Below are positions 1-9,591 of a DNA stretch of 64,000 bases, one piece after another. Source of the DNA: Leptodontidium sp. MPI-SDFR-AT-0119. Its lineage: Eukaryota; Ascomycota; Leotiomycetes; Helotiales; Leptodontidiaceae. Location of the stretch: the NCBI GenBank assembly GCA_020726505.1, contig JAHLEZ010000003.1, positions 3,844,001-3,908,000 of the forward strand, written 5' to 3'. The notes beneath the pieces are model-generated. The model was not told the DNA's origin and did not search any database. It worked only from the letters and a program-made list of their open reading frames with translations. Made by a program: the position numbers and the translations under genes. How positions within the stretch are numbered: the stretch's first letter is position 1; each line of letters opens with the position of its first letter.

Positions 1-1411
1 CGACAAAAATCCGAACATTCAGATCCTCGCCGGGGAGGAGGTGGAATTTGCCGGTGTCAGGGCTGTTCTCGCCCAGATTTTCAAGAGAGGATCGGCTCCG
101 GTGGACCGTGATTTGATGGTTTCCGATGTCGAAGATGATCTTCGTGACTTCAGCCGAACTGGGCGATTCACGAACGTTGAAGACAAATCTCTCGTTTCCA
201 GAGAGTTGACTAAATGTGGCCCCGATCTCGTAGTTTGTAGAGCGGAGGGTTTGCAGACTTTCAAGTGACAGACTTGGAACCTGGTGCCGAAGATTGGCAA
301 CTTGTGGTGCAAGTCGCTGGCCAAGTGTGGTCATTGTCTCGGAACTCTCGTCGACACTCCAGCGGTCCATATCTCCTTCAACATGTGAGATCGGCGCCGA
401 AATCTCATATAACTCCTTAGGATGCGTCAAGCATCCAGCCCATCCCTGCTTTTCAACAACCTGGCGATTGGCACCCTCATTCGCCCAGCCTAGCTGGAGG
501 GTTCGTCCTTCTGCGTCTCGGAAGATGTGAGCGGCATAAGCGATGCCGTTATCCAGGAGGCCATGACTCGTGATCTTGAATTTTGGTTGCCCATTATCAA
601 GGCTCAGCGTCCCCGAAAGCCAAAGAAGAGTATGGCGGTCATGTTTCTTGCTACTCTTGTCCTCTTCGACACCTACTATGATGTAGTGTCTCTGGCCAAT
701 GGTGAAGAAACTCGCACATTCGAAATTCATGCCGACATTCGACCCACTCGTAGTGGTGACTTTTGCATTCGATTCCATTTCCAGGAGAGTTCCGGTGGGT
801 TGCCAATCCAAGAGATTGTTGGATTGGTAGAGCAGAAGTTGGGGACCACGGCCTTTCTCGCCAGATGCAATCAACATATAATCTGTCGACGAATCCACTC
901 CTAGCAGTTTTGACATTGGTTCCCACTTTGACACAAATGGATCTCGCCATCCTGTCGTCATTTCCTGTTTCGGTGGCATCGTCATCAAAGGATTGCTTTC
1001 ATATCGTTGCCATGAGTTTCCAAAATCTGTCGAGAACGCCACCGACTGTGATTCGCATCCCTTCAGGTAAGGCAATGACCAATGTATTGGTACGGCTGAA
1101 ACGCTGGTATAGAACAGAAACAACACTCGTCTTCCGTCTATTATCCTCGACACAATAGAGCCAGAGAAAACACCAAGACGGTCATAGGTGGACCCATTCG
1201 TCAAAGCTGGCGGGCAGTCTTCCCAAGTGACTAAATCTTTGCTTCTTGCCATTCCCCAGGCAGAGTTGCCGCCCTGTGTCGTTCCAGGATTCCATTGGTA
1301 ACAAATTCTATATTCTTGTGTTTCTGGGATGTAAACAGCGCCACAAGGATCGTTCGACCACGAATGAGGGGGGATGAAGTGTGATGTTGGACGGAAACGG
1401 TTGAAAGCCAT
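1..1411 (-). CDS. Glycoside hydrolase family 32 (invertase/inulinase/levanase type), 3' end cut by window edge
   Basis: One uninterrupted minus-strand frame runs from an ATG at 1411 off the left edge (about 470 codons, no C-terminus). GH32 landmarks appear in order: WSNDPCG near residue 18, with Asp21 as the expected nucleophile; FSGSIV; WRDPF near residue 156, the transition-state-stabilising RDP motif; and ECASFF near residue 231, whose Glu is the expected acid/base. The family cleaves terminal or internal beta-fructosyl bonds in sucrose, inulin or levan; exact substrate cannot be read here. The beta-sandwich domain that normally follows the propeller is at least partly present. Oddity: this ATG gives a leaderless protein, yet the same frame stays open upstream to a TGA at 1547-1549 and encodes a basic then hydrophobic stretch (around IFGCILALSSALGQLLA) like a signal peptide, with no in-frame ATG. 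A small upstream exon or a lost start are alternatives. It lies downstream of, and co-oriented with, the regulator at 2301-4148. Confidence 0.9.
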   Translation of the reverse strand, partial: MAFNRFRPTSHFIPPHSWSNDPCGAVYIPETQEYRICYQWNPGTTQGGNSAWGMARSKDLVTWEDCPPALTNGSTYDRLGVFSGSIVSRIIDGRRVLFLFYTSVSAVPIHWSLPYLKGCESQSVAFSTDFGNSWQRYESNPLMTMPPKQEMTTGWRDPFVSKWEPMSKLLGVDSSTDYMLIASGEKGRGPQLLLYQSNNLLDWQPTGTLLEMESNAKVTTTSGSNVGMNFECASFFTIGQRHYIIVGVEEDKSSKKHDRHTLLWLSGTLSLDNGQPKFKITSHGLLDNGIAYAAHIFRDAEGRTLQLGWANEGANRQVVEKQGWAGCLTHPKELYEISAPISHVEGDMDRWSVDESSETMTTLGQRLAPQVANLRHQVPSLSLESLQTLRSTNYEIGATFSQLSGNERFVFNVRESPSSAEVTKIIFDIGNHQITVHRSRSSLENLGENSPDTGKFHLLPGEDLNVRIFV

Positions 1412-2300
1412 GGTGTCTGCAAGCAGTTGACCCAAGGCAGATGAGAGAGCGAGAATGCACCCAAAGATAGGAAGGTTGTTGAACCGTATGTGCTGGATAT
1501 GGTTGACTGTATGTCGTCGGCGAGGGAGAAGGAGAGACGACTTGGCTCAAGCAGCAGCACCAAAAATTAAAATCCGATTTTTTTTTTCTGAAGAAAAGGA
1601 AGTCTTCACGGAGAAGACAATACTTATCCTTCTTATGCTACGTTCAGACACTGCCCAGGAGCTGGAAGAGATCCGGAGTTTGTGTTTCCCTCGGCTGAAT
1701 TCCGATGATTACCCAACCAATCACAATTATCCCACAAGTACACAAGCTCTGAGTCTCATGACTCAAATGTCGGAGCAGACTGCTCCTATCTTACAATTAT
1801 TAGAGCGGGATTCGGGAGGCGGCTTTCATCGAGACGAGAATTTCAGCGTGGAAAAGCAACCCCGCTGGACGTGGCTTTAGAATTGCTCGAGGCCTTGTTG
1901 AAGGGGGTTGGCGTGGGGCGATCGTCCGCCACAAATTCATCCAATTGGTAGCTCGGCTGTTTTGTTTAGGGTCCGCCGCAATCGAGATGTGGGGTGTGGA
2001 GGTGGATAAGTCCTTGGCCGTTGGTTTTCCGCCCTCACCAGCTTTTGGTTGACATCGTGATGATATGACAGGACATGGAAGAAGTGTTCTCGGCTGATCT
2101 TCGGGTTATGGTGAAGAAGGAACTTCTTTGGAAGCAGCAAAAGATTATGACGTCTCGGCATTCGGGAGGTGCATTTCCGCTCGAACTCAATTACCAAAAC
2201 TTCTTTGATGACAGTCGGTGCATTGGCAGAGCTCACGATATGGGGATAGTAAACTCCAGATGCCCCAATTTCCCGGTCGTTATTCATATCAAACAATCCT
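1412..2300. other. Intergenic spacer upstream of the GH32 gene
   Basis: No gene recognised beyond the ATG-less upstream extension of the GH32 frame. It must contain the GH32 promoter and the 3' end of the regulator. A CGG-N7-CCG inverted pair sits at 1692-1704, about 280 bases upstream of the GH32 ATG; zinc-cluster regulators can bind such pairs, but one occurrence is weak evidence. Confidence 0.4.
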
Positions 2301-4148
2301 TTAATCAACATCCGGCGGGACTGGTGGCCAGAAAGCTTCCCATCCAGGCGTAGGCATAGAAAAGGCGAGACTGTGATCCCCCATCATCATACTTGGGTCT
2401 TGTTCTGGGGGTTCGTATATTCCTGCATCTAGGTGATCCTCAGCAAGAAAGTTGCCATCGGTCATTGTCTCATCAAAAGCTGGATAATGCACATTGTCCT
2501 GCTCTGGCAGCGTGTTTTCTTCATCATCAAAGACTTCCTCGATCCGGTCGGATGCTTCGCTGTCAGATAGGCTTCCTCGGAGTCGCAGTTTCAGAAGCCG
2601 ATCAGCTTTCAATGTCAAAATCCTCAAATACTTGTCACCACCCGGTGTGGTTCCCAATAGCCTCACCATCTCCAACAAATAATCCTTCGGACCAATCTCC
2701 ATTACCGAGTTGTTGATAGCATCCGGATTCAATAGCAGCACATCCGACAGACTGCAGCCAATATCGAAAACCTTCTCAAGGATTCCAACACCATTCGCCT
2801 CAAAGGCCTTAACGGGGAGCGAACGTGCAACCTGTACCACATCTCGAGCGATGGAAATGGGATACTGGAACGACATGCTTTCATCCGAAGGTTGACTCGA
2901 CAGCAACCCCTTGCTGACACAAAGTTGCCATACCAGTGTTCTCACCCACTGTCGACTGACGCGAAGATCCGCTTGTTGAATCTCGGTCCTATCGGAACCG
3001 TCGTGTATTGCGGTCTTCAGAATCTCCTGGAGTTGAATCAAGGCTTGAGGTGAAGAGTCGCTGCCTGACGTGTTCCATAAGTTCATGAAAGATTCGTCGA
3101 AATTTTGGAAGAGAGATACCAAGTCGAGAAATCCAGACAGAATGGTAGCTTCAGGTCCGGGATCAACCGTAGGTAGGTCAATCGTTGGCTGTAAAGTGAG
3201 GGGTCGATGCCGCTGTAATGCATATGCTCTCTCGGTGATGACAAGTAGCCAAAACGTCCTCCTGCAATACTTGGAGTACTCGGCGTCTAGATTGTGGTAC
3301 GTCGTTTCTTCGTGGAGGCGTAGGAGTTGAAGGCATGTCATCGATTCCCTGATGTAGAACCATGCCGAATTGTCCATTCCCAGACAAAACATTGTCGCAT
3401 AAAGAAAGAAAGAGGTGTGGATAGTCGCTAGGGATGGCTTTTCGATATGGTTACAGAACCGTCTCGCTCGGACCGCCTCGTTGATCAGATCCTGTGAGCT
3501 TGGCCAAGGCGATCCTAGTTCTGGAGCATCGATAATCTCTGGCTGGAATACAATAAGTGCACACAAAGCTGCAATCAGCCCATATTGCTCCGGCATCTCC
3601 TGTAAATGAGGTACAGTGGCGTATGTATTATCCAGGTCCAAAACGGGCATGATTGGATACTTGTGAGTGAAAAAGGCATCCAGGCATGTTTTGACCAGAT
3701 CAGCTGATAGTAGGGGAGAGGCCCTGAAACCCGACACACTGTCGTCAGCAGAGCTAGAGAAGGTGATAGACGGTCCAGTCTCCGGGAGAATTCCAATTGG
3801 ACTCGGATTGAGGAGATTGAAGGGCGAGCAGTCGTTTGCATCCGTATTTGTCAGTGAGCTCACAGGCGTGTGAATCGGATGCTGCAGTTGGGGAGGAGCA
3901 GTTGGTGGTTTGTTCTGCTCAAAGATCTGTGGTCTTTGTATCGATGTAGACTTCACATCTTTTGCAATCCGTCGGCCCTTGGGACCCTTCTTCTTAGGCA
4001 CAGCCAGATAGGTGCATGGCAACTCCGTGATCTGGCAGTTTTTGCACGGCGTTTCCCCATCACAGCGAATCTTCCGAGCATGGCAACAATCGCATGCCTG
4101 CCTTATTTTCTGGGCTTTCTTCGATCCAGTTATTTGCTCTGACGGCAT
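2301..4148 (-). CDS. Zn2Cys6 transcription factor, sugar-regulator (MAL/SUC/InuR-like) type
   Basis: Intronless 615-codon frame. A canonical zinc cluster lies at residues 19-45, with cysteines 19, 22, 29, 35, 38 and 45 (C-x2-C-x6-C-x5-C-x2-C-x6-C), followed by a basic linker (KKKGPKGRR). Such a linker is common in maltose/sucrose/inulin regulators. From about residue 155 (KTCLDAFFTHKYPIMPVLD) to about 400 the sequence resembles the fungal-specific regulatory (middle homology) domain. The acidic C-terminus could be an activation region. The protein should act in the nucleus on CGG-type half-sites. It lies next to and co-oriented with the GH32 gene, and upstream of a fucosidase, so a local pathway-specific role in fructan/sucrose or mixed plant-polymer use is a reasonable inference. 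The zinc cluster is certain; the InuR-like assignment is tentative. Confidence 0.9.
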   Translation of the reverse strand: MPSEQITGSKKAQKIRQACDCCHARKIRCDGETPCKNCQITELPCTYLAVPKKKGPKGRRIAKDVKSTSIQRPQIFEQNKPPTAPPQLQHPIHTPVSSLTNTDANDCSPFNLLNPSPIGILPETGPSITFSSSADDSVSGFRASPLLSADLVKTCLDAFFTHKYPIMPVLDLDNTYATVPHLQEMPEQYGLIAALCALIVFQPEIIDAPELGSPWPSSQDLINEAVRARRFCNHIEKPSLATIHTSFFLYATMFCLGMDNSAWFYIRESMTCLQLLRLHEETTYHNLDAEYSKYCRRTFWLLVITERAYALQRHRPLTLQPTIDLPTVDPGPEATILSGFLDLVSLFQNFDESFMNLWNTSGSDSSPQALIQLQEILKTAIHDGSDRTEIQQADLRVSRQWVRTLVWQLCVSKGLLSSQPSDESMSFQYPISIARDVVQVARSLPVKAFEANGVGILEKVFDIGCSLSDVLLLNPDAINNSVMEIGPKDYLLEMVRLLGTTPGGDKYLRILTLKADRLLKLRLRGSLSDSEASDRIEEVFDDEENTLPEQDNVHYPAFDETMTDGNFLAEDHLDAGIYEPPEQDPSMMMGDHSLAFSMPTPGWEAFWPPVPPDVD

Positions 4149-5797
4149 TGCGCTCCATTAGACGATTGATGGGATTTCTGATAGGGCTGCTGGTGGGATG
4201 TCGTTGATGATGAAGATCGGATGATGATCCCGCAGGCTAGAGCTGACTTTTTAGTGGCGCCGAGATACAAGGTGGGAATTGCCCGTGGCTCGTGACACTT
4301 GGAAGCCAAGACTACATTTCGCATCGTTCCGTAAGCGAAATGAAGTCCATCAGATGAAACTTACTTAAATGTCCTATCGGCTGGCGCTTGTGAGATGGCG
4401 AGAATTGATTGTGACAGGCTTTAATGAGGATGTGTTGGGTCACGTGACAGGTATGTTTCTTCAACCAGCCTCCCCATCTGGCTTCCGTTCAAGAAGGAGC
4501 TCCATCTTAGCCAAGAGCAGTAACAATACGTTATTACTCAGAGCAGTCCTATAGGCAGGCACTCTGTATATCGCAACAAGAAACGACATTGATAAAGTGA
4601 CTGCACGCGGTCTGATGCTCACAACTCGCAATTTCCCCCCAGGCGCGAACGAACCACTAATGCGTTTGACTCACCGCAAACATCAGACGGCTAATCTAAA
4701 TTTGGCCAGAGAGTCCAGTTTGCAAAGTTCAATTTGCTCTACATGAGCTTGCAACGGGCGTTCCCCGTCCCCCCAAAACTATGCTGGTGACGGACCGGAA
4801 GATAATCAAGTAATGACTCTACAAAAATTAACAAGTCATTAATACTTTGGAGGTCATTAACTTCCTACACAACATCAGGAATGCGTGTATTTATGCACTT
4901 CCACTTTGTGCATGCACTGCGAGAAACATTGGCACCAAAGTACTCACATCGCACGGGAGACAATAATATTACGCGTGAAGCCAACCACCGAAGGGAAGAA
5001 AGTCCAAACAACGAATTAGCGCCTTTAATCATCATATAAACAGTGGCTGCCTTCCGAATTATTCTTGCCCGTAATTTGAACACCTGATAGTGTCACATTT
5101 TCTATTCAATACTACGAACTACGACAAAGCTAATCTTCCCTCATTCTCCCAGCGTCCCAGACAAGCTTGACTCTTGGAATCAAACTTGGTGGTCTCGTTA
5201 GATTATGCAGCTAGCTTCCTTTTCAGCAAGAGATTGAAGGTATCGCACATAACTGTATCAGCACGAATAGCGAGGTAAATGTAGCCGCAACTAGCAAAAG
5301 CCTAAGGATTTACCCCGTTTCACCCCGCAGTTACACCAGTTCGAATGACAACTATCAGAAAAATCGACGACTGTGCGACAGCTCCACTGGTGAGTGCCTA
5401 TTTTCTGATGGGATTGTAAAATGTAATCAAAGTGGGAAGGGCAAGTGGTGACATGTAGACTCATTCGAGACCAAGCTTGCTAAGCATCCTCGGAAATGAT
5501 GAAGCGAGTTTCCACGGCTTTTCTCTTTTTGCTGTTTTTGTAATACAACTAAAACGAAAAATCTCGAGGAAAGCTGCGTACACAAAAGAATCAATAGCGA
5601 CAACCTGTCTCCTGTAGTTTATGGTATTGCTTTTAAGTCGTTGTTGTGTTGAAGTTGGTTTTGTGTCGCTTGGGAAAAGTCGCTTCACGGTCCCGAATTT
5701 CGCTAGCCTAAACATGTTTAGCCATAATCCCGAACATTCCGACAAAAGACACACGAAATTGAAAGACGAAGTTTGAAAACAATAAAAAATTCTTGTT
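4149..5797. other. Intergenic spacer
   Basis: 1.65 kb with no coding region I can support. It includes the promoter of the 2301-4148 regulator and the 3' flank of the fucosidase gene. A palindromic GTCACGTGAC (bHLH/CACGTG-type site) lies near 4440-4450; its function is unknown. Confidence 0.4.
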
Positions 5798-8409
5798 CTA
5801 GGCAGCGTATGCGATCTTAAATACCCAACAATGCTGGCCAGCAGAGATGAGTGCAGATGGCACCGTGACAGCGATGCCCTCGTCCGAGGGCGTCCAAGCA
5901 AGACTTGTTCCATTCCCGGCTCCAATCATGGAGATGGTATCTCCAGGTAGGATTGGGAGAGATGCATTGACCACAAACGTCTCAGATGGCTCCGTCAAAG
6001 ACAGAATGTAAAAAGCCTCTTCCGTTTGAGTGAACCGCAAGTCACCCGTCTCGGCTGTGACAAAACTAAGAGACTTAGTTTAGATGCAGAGCAGCGATAC
6101 AGATACGTACTAGTAGGTTGTGTTGAAAATAGCTTCAGCATTCGCCTTGATCCAGATTCCAGCCTCAAGCAAGTGAGCGACTTCAGTTGCATCGATTGTC
6201 CCATCGGCTTTAGGTCCGAAATCTAGTAGCAGGTTGCCATTCTTGCTGACCATATCAACAAGGGAGTGGATGAGTGTCGAAGCATTCATATACAGAGACG
6301 ACGGGGTTGCGCGATTGTAGCCGTAGCTGTATGGATCCATGCCTTGATTGCTTTCCCATTTCCGTTCCGAAACGGAAGAGAAAGTTGTGTATTCGGGTGT
6401 GTCAAAGTCAGCTCCGGCAACAATACCGCACCGATTATTCATGGTGACTTGTCGTCCTTGAGACTCGGCGTGATTGAACCACTTAGCGGCGAACTCTGCA
6501 GTTCCGTTCGATGCTCCGCAGCTACATGACCAGTAAGTAAAGACTTCCTTTTGGGTGGGTGGTGGATAACTCACTCGCACCACATTATGTCAGTCTCGTA
6601 ATCGTATGCTAGAATCTCCATTTGTGGCACCATCAGATCTGCGATGAAGTCGTCTTTAGGCAGTGCTCCCGTGTATGGCTCATCCTCGCCATTGTATGGG
6701 TTCTTGGCTAGAATACCGGGCCATGATGTGCTGGCAGGATCTGTAGTTTGCGAAAAGCCGTAAGGTCCATACAGAGGATTAAACTGGAAAAATCAGCTCA
6801 TATTCAATGCCTGCGGAGGCTGTACTAACCCATTCTGGCAAACTGAAGTATGTTCCACGCCTCAATTGAGGCTGGTACTTCTTTGCAGCATCAAACAGCT
6901 CCCCGAGGATATCGCGCTTCGGACCGTAATGAATAGAGTCCCGATGCGTCGTCTCCTTTGCATCGAACATAGCGAACCCATCATGATGCTTTGTCGTGAG
7001 GACAAAGTATTGAGCCCCCGCGTCGGCGATCAGGTCAACCCAGGACTTTGCATCCCAGTTCTCCGCGGTGAAGTTGGAAAAGAAGTCGTCGTAGACAACA
7101 TCAGGTCCATACGTATTCAGGTGATAGTTGTACACATCGGCTTTGTCGGCATTTCGATGATGTCCGTACCACCAGTACCATTCCGCATAGATCTCAACTG
7201 GCGTAGAGTTGCCCTGAAATTGTAAGCATTTCTCAGAAGTGGAATCGGAGATGGGAAATGTACCCATCCAGGAACGCAGTACGGGCCCCAGTCTGTACGA
7301 TGATTAGCCAAAGGAAGTTCACCTTGAATAGAACACTTACGAATGAATATACCATACTTCGCATCATTGAACCACTCTGGGCTTTCATGCGTCGACAGAC
7401 TTGACAGTTCTGACGTGTATTCCTCCAGTCCAAATTTGACATTCTCAATGACATAGGTCGCATTGAGTGAGCCTGACAAATGTACGGTCGCCGTGACATT
7501 TCCACATCCAATGACACCGACATTGACTTTCTTCTGATCCCCAGGTCTCAGTCTCTTGATGTATCCCGGTTCGATGGTCTCGATTCCTGGAGCAGAGATG
7601 GTGACTTCCACTCCAGAGCCCGAGATCCAATCTGGACCAGCGTTGTTGATGACAACTTCCACTGTCTGGATCCTATCCGCTTTATGCTTCTGAGTTGGTC
7701 GTAGAAATTGGACTTGAATCCCAGTCTGCTGCAACAACGATAACGAGAAGAGATGAATCCTTGATGTCTCATTGGAAGTATCTGGCAAAGTGATAGAAGC
7801 CAAGCTTTTGGAGAGGTCGACAGGTCCAATGTACTCGAAAATGTGAGATGTGTTCCAATTGGTAGTGTTGATCGTGAAATAGGTTGGCATCACAACCTCT
7901 CCCTTGAGAATTGACAAAAAGGAAGAGTATGGGTTCGTTCGGACTTCAGCGAGTGCGCTTGTCCCGTCGGTGTATTCCAGAGTCATGTTTCCGGATGCAC
8001 CAACAGATTCCGAAGCCACGAGCATGTGCAGGCTGAAATATGAGGCCTCTGGGATTTCAATTTCTTGTCCTTCCATGACCACATTGTCACTTTTGTTGGC
8101 GCCTTGATATCCGGGAAATGCATACGAGATGTTCGTCTTAGTCGATGTGTAGCTCCCTCCACCTGGCAAATTCGATGCGGGGTAAGAGTTGCTCAATTGA
8201 TCGAAATTTGCTTCTCCGGCCACAAGTCCGAAGCCTTTATTATTGAAGTAAGTATCGAGGGGAATTTGAACTATTTGCTTCACCAATGTCAGTACCAAGT
8301 CTTGAGTTGTCGGTCGTTGGCTTACCTCTATGGATGTTCCATTATCCCAGCGCCGACTTGGTGCAGCTGTCACCACTACAGCCAGTCCAGCTATAGCAAA
8401 GAGCTTCAT
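5798..8409 (-). CDS. Secreted GH29 alpha-L-fucosidase
   Basis: Six exons on the minus strand: 8409-7341, 7292-7264, 7213-6830, 6783-6575, 6521-6111 and 6065-5798. All introns are GT-AG and 45-53 nt; the spliced frame is 2370 nt (789 residues). An N-terminal signal peptide (MKLFAIAGLAVVVTAAPS) is followed by a roughly 300-residue beta-rich region with many N-glycosylation sequons. The GH29 catalytic domain starts at HESPEWFNDAKYGIFIHWG and continues through YCVPGWG, AEWYWWYG, TKHHDGFAMF and IMWCDCGA. The family removes alpha-L-fucose from glycans outside the cell by a retaining mechanism; the Asp in the MWCD motif sits where the GH29 nucleophile is expected. A C-terminal beta domain ends at 5798. 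It is divergently transcribed from the glycosidase-like gene at 9592. The family is certain; linkage specificity is unknown. Confidence 0.93.
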
Positions 8410-9591
8410 CGTGATAGATCATCAACTGCGATGAATCTGCATAGCTCCATTGGAGTTCCATCCCGTCATATATGTCAGTCTCGTTGCTCCCCCATCTTCA
8501 GATGTCATCAGAACAACGACCATGGTTGTTCGTCCGATGACAGCTACAGTAAGGTATGGTACACCTTCTAGCTTATCTAGGTTGGCCGCGTCGCAAAGCA
8601 TATCGTCTGCAAGTCTGCAGGGAGTAGTAACGTTAGATGCACGGTAGCATCATCCGATCGTCCTTCGGTGATAAAGTTCGATGAAGGGAGGGGCACTGTA
8701 CAATCTACCCAGGTATGTAGGTGGGGATTGATGGATGCCAGCATGGCCTTAGCTCTTCGCCTCCCATCCCAACTTCGAGATCCATATCAATACAATGCGT
8801 GAGGTCAAGGCAGGAGTAGGATATACGAGCCGTTGGTGTTGGTATCGGGAGGTGTACTATACAGACAGCACCTGGAGGCACGTAAATTGCCGATGACGCC
8901 CATCCCGTCCACTGCCGTCCACAACCCCTGTCAGGTCCTCGGCTCTCCTTGAAACTTGTTCCTGCATCTCCAACTTCATCCCACTCATGAACCCCCTCAC
9001 GGATAATCATGGATACGATATTACCCCTCGCGTACCGGCAAATGTCAAGTTTGCGAGGAAGCTCAGGTCTGCTGTACGACAATGGAAAGGCTTCATCAAA
9101 ACTCTACCTGGTGAGAGAAGTCCTCGGATTCCTCGGCTTCTTGAAATGAAAATGGGATTGCGAATAACTCTCCTCATAGACCTTGGAACATATCTTCCAG
9201 GCCTCCAAAGAGAAGCTGCATAGTATTGCAGATCTGAACCATTCTGGTACCTAGTACATGTCCCTACCCAGCTTGCTGATCTGGAAGGCAAGGTAGCTTC
9301 CTTCTATGCTGATGATCTCCACACCGACATTGTCCACATGGCATGCTACGTTACGATTTCGGGAGACTTAATTGATATCACTTCTCCATACTACCTCCAG
9401 TGTCAACCGTCTTGATCGATAACAAGATAAAGTTGATGGGCAGAATGGGGTAATCAAACATCCATGACAGGCACGTGACCGACCCCCTCTCCATCTTGTC
9501 TATGCCCTGAGGTATATGAGGAGCTTCATTGCCAGCGCAAGGACCCCTCAGTTAGTAGTTAGAGCTTCTCTCAAAAGGAAATTGTACAGTC
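8410..9591. promoter_or_regulatory. Shared divergent promoter region of the fucosidase and the glycosidase-like gene
   Basis: 1.18 kb between two head-to-head start codons. A TATA-like CATATATG lies near 8466-8473, about 60 bases upstream of the fucosidase ATG (minus strand). A GGTATATGAGG lies near 9510-9520, about 75 bases upstream of the ATG at 9592 (plus strand). A tandem CGG-N6-CGG is at 9125-9136 and a CACGTG at 9472-9477. Co-regulation is inference from layout. Confidence 0.45.

Noticed and set aside
4440..4450. GTCACGTGAC palindrome as a centromere-type element
   Set aside because: A ten-base palindrome is expected by chance and filamentous ascomycete centromeres are not defined by such a motif.
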